A stretch of 64,000 nucleotides of DNA from positions 54,305,823 through 54,369,822 of the forward strand of contig NW_019211454.1 of assembly GCF_002443255.2 (NCBI RefSeq), read 5' to 3'. The notes beneath the pieces are model-generated. The model was not told the origin of the DNA and made no database searches. It saw only the letters and a program-made list of their open reading frames with translations. This document shows positions 51,626-64,000 of this stretch, piece by piece. Origin of the DNA: Varroa destructor. Lineage: Eukaryota; Arthropoda; Arachnida; Mesostigmata; Varroidae. The translations under genes were made by a program, and so were the position numbers. The first letter of the stretch is position 1. Every line of letters begins with the position of its first letter.

Positions 51626-54600
51626 AATCGTTATTACGGATGTTTATACATTCTAACTGGTACCTGCAAATCTCGCTGTTAGCAATTTCGTGATACCCTT
51701 GTGAGCCCTTTGTTTTTCGACGAATTGTACACTGTATCTTTTTGGGGCTATACAATAATACGCCCATTTTCCCTTTTTTCCCATTTTCTCTTTTTTCAAA
51801 GCATCCCGCGTTCTTCGTTCACTTACTAAATAACCAAGCATTTCTATATGACATAGACGGGTCTCTAGAAAATCATCGATGTACAAATTTCTGGTTCAGT
51901 TGTAATGTTGCTTCTTAAAACACATCTTCAACAGTAAATATGTTTGATAGTTTCGCTGTGAATTTTACCTAGGAAAAACAGATGATATAGATTAATTTTG
52001 GCTTCTTTTCTAAGCGGTAAAAACCTTGTAAGGTTCGTCATATTCCGATTGACTATTGGTCTGCAAGATATTGCATTTATTCAAAGCGTAAATTGCAAAA
52101 GCTATAAGAGCAAAAGTTTCGCAAGCTACCTCTGATTATCAGAACTTTTCGTCCATCATTCATTGCGTTCCTGTATTATACTCAATTTTCGTCGTCTCCA
52201 AGGAGAACAACGCTGATACGCTTTTGTTTCTGGTGGGACGCGTTTTATGACCAGTCTTTTCCACATATAAGTGACAGAAATTTTGGAAAACTTTGACTTC
52301 AGGTGACGTCAAGACATGATTCCATTGACAAATTATGGGGTAGGTAACACGGCCTACAATGATAGCGGTAGAAGAATTGCGGGCATAGTTAGGGATCAGA
52401 CTCTTTGTCCAGTTGGTCGTTGGCCCTGCGATGCCCTCGCGTAGTTCAAACAAGTTCACCGCTATAATAGCAAGAATAAGAAGCACAATAACTAAAATAG
52501 CCATAATAATATAACAAATACGCTGACCACAATACCGAGCTAAAATAATAAGTAAAATGCATTGTCGCAAGGTCGCAAAACTTGTTGGGCGTTTCGAAAT
52601 AGCGCCCTCTCGCGTCAAAAACAACCAAACGCACATACGGACAAAAGAACGTCGCGCCCACAATAGTTAACCATAAACATACAAGACAAACACGGATGTA
52701 CAGGTTCTCCTAACCCAACCTCGATATATATTCCGGCACAATGATGCCATTTTAATCACTTGATTATATTTTGCATCGTCGAGAAGCTGCAGGGCAAACT
52801 CTGCAGTTCGTCTTCTTTAAATAGCTTTTTTATAGCCCTTCTTCGTCATACGGTTGTTCTGTCACGCCATATTCGACTGTGTCTGTACTGCCTATCGTAT
52901 TGGTATATGTGCACATTCGCTGTAGGTAGTGCATTTGCATTCGGTACTATTTGATCGAGTAATAGCTAAGTGTGGCTGGCTTTGAAGAATGGCCACTAAT
53001 GATGTAGCAGTATGAGATAGAAGCAACAAATGAACATGGAAAAATTGTTTAGCAATCTGCCGCGCTTTGCGGTCGATTGGGAATTTTTTTTGTCGGGTTT
53101 CGCTTATTGGATAGAAAAATAGAGTTATCCAGTATATGTTTTTGTCAACATTTATGGCAAACGCTCTTAGCGACGTCCGCAGTAATGGATGTTTCACACA
53201 ATATATGGCTAGCGTGTCGTTATCGTTCGGTATGCGCAGGTCTATTTACCAACCGTGGATGAGGTAAGCTTAAACTAAACAGCGACACGGAACGTACGGG
53301 TCGACCAATATAATAATAGATCCATCGTTTCGTTTTATTTTCCCCTCGACTATTTTTACTGTCCATCTTGGAAACTACGATTAATCGTTGACAATATCAT
53401 TTTCATAGCAATTAACAGTCGCTTCATGCACTGGTGTCGTTTCGTTTGAGCAAACGCGAACGGCGCTCATAGCCGCTAGATCTTTGCAACGAAAAACTAC
53501 AGTTTGCCTTTTGCTCCACCGACCGTGCCAGCAATGCAGCAAATACTCTCTTTTCTCGAGTATTCGAAGTTTTGATACGTTTCACATTTTATGAAAGTAA
53601 TTTGTCTGTTCCTCTAGCCGCCATGTTCGATCTATGTATAGCGACGTGGGGACATGCAACGTTAGTCCAACGGCACAAGGGGGTCCAGTGGGATGTGTGC
53701 AGCTCCACCCCGTTCCCACAAGAAACAATAACATCAACAAACATATCGTAATCAATACGAGCATCGGAATCAATATCGATGACAGCTGTGATTGTGACAA
53801 ACAGTAATACTAAATAACGGCATTAGTTTACTGAGTCAGAAGTGCGTACGGGAGAACGGCAAAGATATCGTCAAAAGCATTAATGGATTTTCTCATAGCG
53901 CTTCTTGCACCAAGTACCTGCTGTTGAGCACGGAAGGCGAAGACGCTACAGGACGACCGGTAGGACATAACTCAATGTAAACGTCATGAAAACATTATGA
54001 TCGTTTTGAGATGAGGGACGCCGCAAATACAAACAAGCAGATTAGACGCCATCGGTATTAGGAAGAGCTACGTCGAGCCAATTGTGTTCACAAATTCTTA
54101 CTCTCTTCGTCGATGTGTCGCGTTTACGTTAGACGACGGCTTCACGTAAGAAAGGCGCACACAGGAAATATGAGGACAGAAACTTAACATACGTAGAGAG
54201 TTAGAGGGGATTTAAAATGGGATGCTATGTATACGCTACTGGTGGATAATCTTCACCATGGGAATTATTAGAGATAATGGGTAATACGTGGCTTTTACGG
54301 TCCATCTGCTTTTCCGATATGTGAAGTCGATGTCTTCAACAAAGCTCTATCATGAGCATCCTTTTTACATTTATGTGGCTAACGGCTAATCACGATTTAT
54401 GACTCGAGGTTTCAATTTCAGATTATGGGTGAAATAAAAGCGACTATATCTTCACCCTTACCTCTCTCTTTTCTAAATGAAATGATAATTTCAGCCATTA
54501 AACTTCACAGCCACCTGTATAACACATATAATAACGCGTATTATTTTATTATTGTTATTATCGTCATCGTAACCCCCTACAACTTTGTTCGTTGTAAAAA

Positions 54601-55874
54601 CTATTCAATGATCTTATGTGAAATCTGTTTGCTTTGCATAGCGTCTACTTCGTTTTGGCACTATGCCAATTTCAAGTTCTGGCTGAATAATATTCACACA
54701 TTCTGGTAGCATAATGCTGCCGGGTTGTATGTGCGTTTTCATCTATGAACAATCTACGGTGGCATCGTCTTGAAGGAAAGTGTTGCAAGAAAGTATAGAT
54801 GATACGACAGCATCAGGTGAGACTAAACCAACTTTCTAAATAGCACAAGTTAGCTGCGATACGCCATCTGCGCACTAGTATTCCTTCTAGCACAGAGACT
54901 TCGAGAGAGAGAGAAACATCACTTATCTTATCGGCTGCGGGGGGCAAAATTGTAGGCTTCGCTTTGTTGTTTTAGATATTGTATACTTGTTCGACGCGAT
55001 TTTTCTGCAAGCGGCAATTCTTTAATAGATGAGGATAATACTGTCGTAGCGTGGCCGTAGCAAAAAAAGACAACTAGAGAAAGGTGCAAGATCGTCGCGT
55101 CCAAAATAAACGGGAGCAGTACCTGGACGCATGCCTAAGTATCAACCAGAATTCAATATGGGGCTGCCGGTTACCTCGCTACATAATGATCCAACGTTGT
55201 TCCGCAGCGAGCTTTCGATTATGTCTTTTTGTTTGTTTCACCTCATCGAGTAGGAGCCGTTTTGGCCCGTCAAATTTGCTAACATGAGGGTTCCGGCCGT
55301 CTACTAATTGTACAGCCATTTTCGATCGTACACCTATTAGCGCACAACTTAGACTGATAAAGTCGTGCTTTACGCACGGACGTATTCATATCACTCCAAA
55401 TACACAATGATAACAGCCATTCGACTAGAAACGGCAACTGAAGACGTCTCATAAACGAATTCATATGGTACGAGTAGGAGCTGACGCCACTGAAAAGTAT
55501 TCGATGATAGCCGCGGCTGGCCTAAAGCGTTATTATTATCACCGACTGGTTTAGCCTGCAGGCGATTCGGATAACTTTCAAAGCTGACTAGCGAGAGAAA
55601 GTACCAACAGCTTGCAGCTCGTATATATAGCTAGGCAAAACTGTAGCATGATTAACATAAACAATGAAGTATGTATCATTACGCTCGACCAACCTAAACT
55701 AGGTATATCCACTGCTGTAGGTATTATATATTCGGTACGGACTGACGACTCTCAAACTAGTTTACGTCTAATAAACGTTCACTTTACTTCTACCGATTAT
55801 GGATAAAACCTCGAAGAAATGGGTGCAAAACAAATTGATAAGTTCCTCTTCTCGGAAGTTTCATAAATCGGTAG
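51626..55874. other. No recognised gene
   Basis: Includes a 167-codon minus frame (52,160-52,663) with one hydrophobic segment; a frame of that length is expected about once or twice by chance in a window like this. A 64-codon frame at 55,612-55,806 (+) after CTTGCAG reads ITLDQPKLGISTAVGIIYS and looks coding-like, unidentified. Confidence 0.35.
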
Positions 55875-55914
55875 TATCGGTACTTCACGAATTCGCCTTC
55901 GTGAACTACCGATA
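55875..55914. repeat. Near-perfect 17-bp inverted repeat (hairpin)
   Basis: Arms 55,875-55,891 and 55,898-55,914 pair with one C-C mismatch around the six-base loop TTCGCC. An overlapping alternative, ATCGGTAG (55,867-55,874) with CTACCGAT (55,906-55,913), suggests the left side carries a short direct duplication of the stem. Confidence 0.93.
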
Positions 55915-56457
55915 AATCTAATAAGACGCGGGTTTACCTAAAAAAATAACACGACTCTTATATGGTTAAAATCTATGGATTGGTTAAAACGATCGGTGGC
56001 CGAGGTAAATATACAATAACCGTAAGCTAAAAGCTTATTTTTACTATGACCTCAAATAGCTAATGAAGACCGTCATATATACGGACAGATGACATTAGCG
56101 AGCGCAGCTGAAATATTGCTTTGTACCCAAAAACCCTTTGTACCTTTATCTAAGATCAATGTATCAGGCTGCGATTATCACTATTATTTATATAGCAAAT
56201 AAGAATAATAAAAGAAAAAACCACGTTAAATATTACGTGAGCATTTCTATTAAGTTAAAACCGCACCAGTTGACATGGAAATGCCCAATAGGCAATTGCA
56301 ATAGCAATCTGATAGCTTTTCGATTAACCCATTTATGCTAAACTGGGCCTAGACTTATTGCTAACAAATAAGTAACCACTGTAAAGAAAATGTTAGATAG
56401 GAAAAATAAACGTATTATTACGTTAAATTGTGGTCTATTGTAGTCGCTCTAGATATA

Positions 56458-56478
56458 CATATATATATATATATATAT
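56458..56478. repeat. Short (AT)n microsatellite
   Basis: About 10 AT units followed by a T-rich run. Confidence 0.9.
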
Positions 56479-56887
56479 TTTTTCTTTTATCACGAGTCAA
56501 TGAGGACTAATCGAAAAAACATTGAGGAAAGCATCTCCTCAGTCTGTTTAAATCATATTCGCAAAACGCAAGCCAGAAGGATTATGAGCACATAATCACT
56601 GCCGTAAGTCAAGACAACAACAGTCCATAAGCCAGTTAAAATATATACAACAGGACGTTTTACTGTTGCAGGAACTTCCCTGCTGCCATAGCCTGTTTAA
56701 TCATTACTCCAGTATCACAACGTTCGAGCCTCTGCAACGTGTGAGCACTAGCAATGATAAATAATAAACATTTTGCCAGAAATTTTCTGCCATCCAAATC
56801 TATCGTCACTACCGCCAGCCCCCTCCACCCCACCTCCTAGTTAAGTTTCTACCAGCTGGATCCAAATTTCGTGGCCGGTTTCAAGCC

Positions 56888-56892
<5 letters not shown>

Positions 56893-56932
<40 letters not shown>
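56893..56932. repeat. (TA)20 microsatellite
   Basis: About 40 bases of alternating T and A preceded by TGTG. Confidence 0.97.
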
Positions 56933-56933
<1 letters not shown>

Positions 56934-58603
56934 CTTTCCCAGAGCAACAACATATTACGAGCATTTTCTCTATCAGTATCACTATTAGGTCCACCACTAA
57001 CTGTATTACCTTCATGTTTTCGTTTCCCAGAGCCTCTTTTTCTTGTAGATAGACATTTTTCTTCTTGGCCCCGATCCCAGCAGTCGACTGCCGGTGCCGT
57101 GGCGGCTTCTGCTACTGAAGAAGCCACCACCCTGAAGAATTGAATTAGCATGAATTTGAGTGGAACGTAACGAATCTGTTTGTTAAGTTTCCCCAATTTG
57201 ATACCACAATCACGGCTACCGGCAGCAAGCGCTAACTGCTCCGTCTACGACCAGTACATCGACAACGAGCCTATTTGCTTTTTTTTTCTGCTATAGTACG
57301 GCGTCTATACGGCGCGGCGTGGTATCTCGGTGGTGGGGTATGGTCGCGCATTTTTCTTGCGTGCGACATCCACTTTCATTGGCTTTATTTCCACAACGGT
57401 AACTATTACTATTGCTACTACCGCCATTATTATTGTTTTTAATATTGTTATGACGATACGGCCATTGAATGATACGTTCGTGTTATTGTTATTCGACATT
57501 AGCCGCCCTATCGATAGGGTCTGAGGAGCCCGTGGGGGTGTCCTGCTGTGGCTGAAATGCTATCGTCCGTTTGATTCCACGCATGAAAATATATTAAATA
57601 TAAAGAATTGAAAACAACTAATTCTGGCGTTTTTAGTAGCTTTGCCATGTTTCGTACTAGGGCGTGTCTATAATATTATTTTCAACTTGTTTAAGATCAT
57701 CGAATGGCATGTGTACAATTTTTTAATTGTAAACCCCGTAGATGTTAGTAAAAGGTACGTGGCCACAAATATTGACCGATAATAATGATATACAGTTATG
57801 TAGCAATAAATAAGTAAAACGATTGATGTGCTCAGTAAAAAAAAATGTTTTTTCTTTCAAATTTTAGTTGAGAATTGAGGGAAAGAATAACTGGGCACCG
57901 GTAAACTGATTTTTGGTCATATTCTCTGTTCGTCGTTCCGTCCTGGGTTATTCGGTCTATGCATGATTACGTATAGATGCACTTTCCGGCAGCGCAGGAA
58001 ATTTTTACTCGCGTCAATATAGAACTGTTTTCACCCATATCACACTATCATAGCAAACAAGAAGACTTTTCCGTCTCGTTTTAGCCACAATTTTTACTCT
58101 CTTGGTTTTCATATCTGGTCAAGTGGGAAAACATTTATATGTCTCCGCATCTCAGGTCATTGATAATGAACTACCTCGGTTATCTTGTTTTATCGATCAT
58201 GTACACTTAATAATATATCATATAAATAAAAACAGCAACTGGCATTAAGGACAAGGCCACTATTGGTACCCTACCTACAGACCTCCTGCCCATCCGTCTA
58301 GATCGTCTGTATAATAATTAGTTGAGGCGACGCGTTAGATCTTTCTTTTTTTATATGTGAAGTCACATAGAAAGATACGCGCGTAGTGACGTGTGTCACT
58401 AGACATGCATATTGGTACGGACGTAATTTCCGCCAACATGGGAAATCATTATTAAAACAAATGTCGAACAGCCCCTGTCGCTCTTATTCATGTCGTAGCT
58501 GCAAAGAAAGGTCTTGAGCAACGAAAGCATGAGTACGATAAGATTCAACTCATAGTTTTTCCCAACTGATCCATAATACTTCAGCTATAGCGACTGAATG
58601 TGT

Positions 58604-58622
58604 GTGCGTGCGTGCGTGCATA
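58604..58622. repeat. (GTGC)n repeat
   Basis: GTGTGTGCGTGCGTGCGTGC. Confidence 0.8.
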
Positions 58623-58925
58623 TCTTATACGTGCAATCCTCACGTGCTGCTGTGTTTACTTTAACTATTTATTTATTTTATTTTACTACCTCCAACAACG
58701 GAATTTTTTGACAATTTTTCTCCTCAGTGTACTTGGACACGGACGCGTATTTAAGCTATAGGCATAGATTCTTCAAGTATCTCCATCGTTATTGTTAGTA
58801 TTTGATTGTGTCTGTCACTGCCATACTGTACATAATATTGCCGTCTGAAGGAGGCGAAATTTCCGTGGTACTTTTCCGTCAGGCAACTGTGGCGGAACTC
58901 GATTACGATAAAGAATGACGGCGAC

Positions 58926-58960
58926 GCCGCCGCCGCTGCTGCTGCTGCTGCTGCCGCTGT
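58926..58960 (+). repeat. CGC/CTG trinucleotide repeat
   Basis: Mixed GCCGCCGCCGCTGCTG-type tract, a third CTG-bearing locus. On the minus strand one frame reads poly-Ser then poly-Gly. No recognisable protein surrounds it. Confidence 0.9.
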
Positions 58961-61900
58961 TGGCCATCATGTACTGTGTGCAATTACGTAACCCGCGGCA
59001 TTTGTAAGCCCATCGGTAGAAGATTTCGTTCAACGTCTTGGTCAATCACTGCTCATCTTTTTCGAGGCCGAAGGGCGCTTTGCACAAAAGTGACCTAGTA
59101 AGAAAGAAACAGTATGGCTACAACTCTATAGTAAGCATAGCAATGACAAACGATGGAGCGAGAAAACAAAAAAAAAAAGGAAATAAAAATGTTTTTCTAC
59201 AGAAATACCTGTAGTGACACTTGCATAAATACATTGCGTCTACGTTGTACACTTATTGTCAATGGTCAAATCTATCACTCACAATTCTTTGTTGGCCACT
59301 GCCCATCGTCCCATCCGCAATATATTACGTATTTCTCGACAGGTACGTAATTTTGATTCGTCGTCGAATTTCGACATAGGCGCCGAGGGAGATCGCTGAG
59401 GACGGGCAGCTTAATTTGAATGTTATTTTTGGACGAATTTTCTGGTATTTTTTTTGCCAAACTGAAACCAATGGTACTTGTGTGGCGCCGATGAATGCCA
59501 CCATGACACAATCACCGTCAATGCAATCATTTACTATTATTATTATTGTTGTCGTCATCAGCAGCATATTACCACGATGATTTCTGGCTTATTTTCTAAC
59601 CGTACACAAAGATGTAGACGGACGACTCCCATATGGCGGCATAAAAGATAAACAGGCTTTGGGCAACAGAGCCAACGTAAAGACGTACGTAGGCGAAAAA
59701 AGCTTCGGTTATTAAGATGAATAGTTGGAATCGGTCTAGACATGGTTGGTCAGCAGTCGATAGCCAATCAAGAACTTCCTTTTGGCCGTGTCCTGATAGT
59801 TGATGTCGCTACGAGTGGACAATTCCTATCACTGGTGCAACTGCCGCTGGTAGGACGACTGCTCGTATGCGTATTTATCCGAAATGACTATACAAACCCA
59901 GGTCTTAACTGTATTTTTCTATGAAAAAAGCAACAGCAGAAAAAACAGGAACCGGCAGCAAACCAGACAGGGCATTGCTGATCTAGATATTCTCAACTTG
60001 ACACATAGGCACCCCAAATACGGTGAGGCTCGGTTCTATCAACCCCTTTGTTTCCTACTCAGTGATACTAACAAGAAGCAGGCCTCGACGAGTCATTCGA
60101 AAATATTCGCCAATTCGTTTGGCGTAACACGTCGAAGTAGCAGAAAATCGATCAAACAAGGCTATTTGTTCTTCCTGAAGACAGACATGACTCTTTTTGA
60201 CAGAATGACTTAAGTAACTATTTGGCAATTCTCGATGCACTCGGACGTTCCTTTTATTGTAGAACATTCGATAAAGGTTACATATGTAGGGAAACGTTGG
60301 GAGAAGATACGCCAAAATTGGTTCGGTGTTCAATGTCAAGACCTTTACTTTCTTTTAATGTAAAGCTTTACTTCTCAATAATCATTGCCTTTTCAGATTA
60401 AGACTTTCAAGCGAGAATAAAGCTAAGTATTCTTATCAAGTTGATTAAAAACGGACAGAGTATCATTTAACCGCGTCAGAGACACTATACGGTATTCCCT
60501 CTCCGGTGCTACACAGAGAACACTTTTCATCGGCATATTGTCCGGTTCTCATGATGACGTCTCACTTTAGCACGTTTGTGAATGTTTCTTCTGGCAGGAA
60601 CTTTCTTATGGCTGTGAGTGTTTATCTTCGAATCCCGCTGTGATGTATAATCCTCGCGTAGCTTAGCTGATTTTAGGATCCTCCAGGGCTAACCTATCGG
60701 TGAACGCCTACGGGCCTGACTACCATTCGCACGTAATGGCTTTTAGACAGCGTCGGCATCACAAATATGCTACTTTTGCCTATGAGACAGCAGTCTCAAA
60801 CGAGCAACCGAAAATTATCGATCGTCTCCCACCTGGCCGGTGCACTGGGCGAAAGTGAGACCAAGCGGCCCCCAGAAAATGTGCCAGTAGCAACGGACAC
60901 ACACCAAAGCAAAGTTGGCATAAAAACAAGTAATCTGCTCTTGATCGTTATAAATGCATAAAGAACAGATAAAAAAAAAAACTAGCAGTAGATTTGGAAT
61001 AATGAAAAACGTTACATAATTCTGAGCAGATGAGAGAAAGGTGAACTGGACTTGATATTAAGCTGGAAAAGTGTTAATCGGTCAGAATACGCTGCGTTTT
61101 CGACAGTTGATAAAAACATCAACCTATATTTAATTTTTCAAATAATTACAATATTCAAGTTAGCTTTGACAATACCTGTTCCAGTAGAGTTTATAACTTT
61201 ATGATCATATACCCGTTTCGCTTAAAGTTTCCCATCGAATTCGAAACATAGACGTCATTAAAGCGCTATTTCGTTGTCGCATCAAAAACCTAACTTAGAG
61301 ACAACACAAAACTTTCGACCCATCAGCGGCAACATTCTGTTAACACTGGAAGGTTAGGTAGAAGTGGCTAGTTAGTTGATTTTGTTTCACTAAAAAGACT
61401 GTGAAATTATCAGATGACAACAAAGATCAACAATAACACTATAATGATGAACCCAGAACTCTATACAAACAAGACTATTCTGGGGCCATGGAAAGGAAAT
61501 AATACATATCCAAACCTAAAACGGGTATTAATAAGAAAGTAAAAGCATGTTCAGGCAATTCGTCCTTGCTTCGAGCAGCTACATATTTAGACAACGAACC
61601 CAGATTAGCTTATTTTTCTCAAGGATTTTTGAGAACAGATCATCGGAGAGGTTCATATTATCTTCATGAATCTACTCTACTGCCATGCAGATAGCAGTTA
61701 TTATCTAGCATAGTTCTGAACATGCCGCCAAAAAGAGAAAAAGCCAAGCTACATGCGAACACGGTGCTCCTCAGCAGTAACGTCCATTTCAATATATATG
61801 TAATAATATACGACGAATTCTATCATGTAACCGGTTTCCTATATCGAGCCTCGTTGTGGGCATTTTGATGATGATTATTAATTATCACCATCATAAGCGT

Positions 61901-62005
61901 CACCCTTTTAGTCAAACGGACAGATAAACGGCCCGCGGTACTCATCGTCGTCTACATGGTCGATCGCTGGCCGCCACATAGGATAAAAGCTTGACTCTGA
62001 CACAG

Positions 62006-62200
62006 GACAACGCGCTCGGCTTGAAGAAGTTCGACTGTCATAGACACGGATGCCCCTTGACGCTACTAGTAAAAAGCAGTAGCGTGAACCCCATGGCTGA
62101 AGTTAACAGTAAAGGCGATGATCATGATGTCGATGAGTGCCATGTTGTTGTCGAGCGTCGGCAAGAGGGCGGCTATGTACGAATTTCGCCAGGGCTATGA
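62006..62200 (+). CDS. Candidate terminal exon, unknown protein
   Basis: Not recognised. The frame follows a possible acceptor CTCTGACACAG (AG at 62,004-62,005) and ends at TGA. It reads DNALGLKKFDCHRHGCPL and later SKGDDHDVDECHVVVERRQE, an acidic, His- and Cys-containing sequence with purine-first codons. About 65 residues. The CxxHxxxC-like spacing is not a known zinc motif. Confidence 0.25.
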   Translation, partial: DNALGLKKFDCHRHGCPLTLLVKSSSVNPMAEVNSKGDDHDVDECHVVVERRQEGGYVRISPGL

Positions 62201-62779
62201 GAAGACTGAACATCAGTCATAGCGGTAGAGTCGGTCATAGCCATTAGGAGGCCCGATCGAATCTGTCATTTCATTTTATCTCATCTATTCTTTCCTGTTT
62301 TTTTCCTAACAACTTTTGCTCAGGCTAAGGCCAACTTGCAACTGAGACGGAGTAAGTCGAATTGAAATAAGTGTTGCTTACCTTTTTCACTGTTTAATCT
62401 TATCCCTAACCTACCTACGATCAGTCGCTGTGATACTCTAGCATCATAGAATCAGTCGAAAGAAAAAAAAACTTCTAAAAACTAACCGCAGCTTAACGAG
62501 GGGCATTGAGTGACGCGAAATAATCGATGACAAACAGATACCTCGACTGTGAATTTGTGTTACAAATAACAGCTGATCGTAAATAACGATTTTAAGGAGA
62601 GAAAAATATCTGCCTTTATCTTGTGAGAAGTTCAGATGGTTCTTCAGAGCTAATGGAACAATTTGACCCAGCCTTCTAATGTGCAATGAAATGGAATAAA
62701 TCATACGACTTTATATAATATATCGTCAATATCTCTACCTAATCATCCTTGTACATAGTCGTCGTTGGGTCGTGGGCAG

Positions 62780-63350
62780 CGTATAGGCATTTAGTACAAA
62801 GTTATCTGGACCAAGTGGCGGAACGACAAGAAGATGCTAGGACATTCGAAATTGCCATTAATCATGTACTGTTATACGCCATGTTATATTAAACGGTGTT
62901 CTGTTGAGATAATTTGGGACTAAGGCCCACCGCAAAGCGCTAGCCACTTGGCGCATGGTGCCCAAGGGCTAATAATAATAGCCTATTCTAACGGTATAAT
63001 ACTTGTTTTTGACTGGTAGCAAACCATTTGCGAGGATCTAGTCCAGCTACTTTGATAAGGAATAGGACAGTTCGGCTGCTCAGATCATTGACACACTTTT
63101 TGTGTGAAAAGTAATTATACGGTGCTGCTTGATGCTTCTCGAATTTGAACAACTTCTATTAGAGGCCATGAAGGCGTTCGAAGTCGACTTTGAAATCTTG
63201 TTGACCTACAAGACCTGGGACTCATCAGGCATAGCCTCGTCGGTGTCTCGATAGATAGGATAAACATCCCCGATACACTAACGGCTCTCGTTGTTATCGG
63301 CAAACGTTAGATTCTAGGCTATCATCACTTCTGTTAACTGACTGTCGATA
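62780..63350 (+). pseudogene. Frameshifted coding-like segment, possibly retroelement gag
   Basis: Three protein-like blocks in the same orientation lie in different frames: YLDQVAERQEDARTFEIAIN (about 62,803-62,860), LLEFEQLLLEAMKAFEVDFE (about 63,133-63,190) and DLGLIRHSLVGVSIDRINI followed by DTLTALVVIGK (63,203-63,305); a further shift gives LDSRLSSLL. The last part loosely resembles the 'DLRxL...LxxLGxxxDxxxxLLVxLLxxKLD' pattern of BEL/Pao retrotransposon gag regions. This is a weak pattern match; an unrelated decayed gene is equally possible. Confidence 0.25.
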
Positions 63351-64000
63351 AAGACGACATTACCCTATTTTTGCCATAAACAGACCCGAGCCCACGCGAA
63401 ATTTTCGTGCGAATATTTATTGTTCCTATACGATTTTTTTCTTTTTCTTATTTTTGTATCCGAATATTAGAAATTACGCTAGCAATATTTAATCTCAACT
63501 AAGCAGCTTGTTCATTAAAATCAGTGTTTTTTTTTGTACTTGAAAAAGACACGCATACGATCGCCTCTATAACGCATTCAAAACTGTGTAATGTTCAATA
63601 TCTATTTTAGTTTGGCGGAAAGATTCAGAACTTTTTTTTTTAAAAGACTGGACTCATATGGAGACTAACCGAGCTGAGCTGTAGCCGGTATAGTCGTGAT
63701 TCTGATGAATGCGGTCGTCATTAATGTATCATTTAACTGGTAGGAGTCTTTCGGTATGCTAACTGTCTTCTGAATAGCATATGGGTTTTTTTCTTTCGTA
63801 AATCTTGAATTTTTTTACTCCTAAAGGAGGCAAAGCCTTAAAGAATTGCAATTGAAAAAAAACCACACGAAACATATAATTCAAATACTGAACAAACACA
63901 TGTTTAGAAAAGCCATTTAGCAATTATTCTAACCACCTCTTCAGCGGCAACAGCCGTGCGCGGGCATTTTGTCTACGTTTCACGTACGAACTGTCTATGT
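63351..64000. other. No recognised gene
   Basis: A/T-rich with several poly(T) runs. Nothing identified before the window ends. Confidence 0.4.

Larger units (their letters stand above)
55915..62005. other. No recognised gene
   Basis: A/T-rich with (AT)n and CTG-type repeats and short frames on both strands. Nothing assignable. Confidence 0.4.

Noticed and set aside
52160..52663. 167-codon minus-strand ORF with a hydrophobic segment
   Set aside because: One or two frames of this length are expected by chance in 64 kb of this composition; no splice, codon or homology support.
60625..60645. TTCGAATCCCGC box-B-like sequence
   Set aside because: No box A or cloverleaf at the expected distance upstream.

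Overview
This is eukaryotic (animal) nuclear DNA: A/T-rich, with many simple-sequence repeats, no long open reading frames, no operons, and no ribosomal RNA or canonical tRNA gene that I can find. The decayed elements (a mariner transposon, a Jockey/R1-like LINE, a short tRNA-derived repeat) and the short coding-like blocks with plausible splice signals fit an arthropod. A mite is my impression only; nothing here proves the species.

The strongest content is relics, read by translating all frames across stops and frameshifts. (1) About 28.74-32.42 kb, + strand, is a broken copy of an ABC transporter of subfamily A. The order is first nucleotide-binding domain, second membrane domain with its large outer loop, then second nucleotide-binding domain, with near-normal spacing and no obvious introns. 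(2) About 38.83-39.71 kb, + strand, is a mariner transposase pseudogene. (3) About 41.60-43.98 kb, + strand, is a LINE with endonuclease, reverse transcriptase (QRDSLSPFLF and YADD motifs) and the C-terminal Cys/His motif. (4) Two or three tRNA-like SINE fragments share a box A/box B core (23.7, 27.0 and, weakly, 40.85 kb).

Structural features stand out. An uninterrupted (CTG)60 tract lies at 17,381-17,562, long (TA)n tracts occur at six places, and four compact inverted repeats with 16-19 bp arms sit at 3.2, 41.25, 44.02 and 55.88 kb. Two of these flank the LINE relic. Stems this long and this tight should be very rare by chance in 64 kb.

Several short blocks have coding-like codon use (purine-first codons, plausible splice sites) but no family I recognise: 567-719 (+), 33,434-33,631 (-), 34,406-34,658 (+), 44,727-44,912 (-), 51,284-51,625 (+), 62,006-62,200 (+) and 62.78-63.35 kb (+). 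They are listed as low-confidence exon or pseudogene candidates. A more G/C- and CpG-rich block at 9.55-10.95 kb holds the longest non-repeat open frame (190 codons). The rest looks like intergenic or intronic sequence. I see no intact, confidently functional protein gene in the window.
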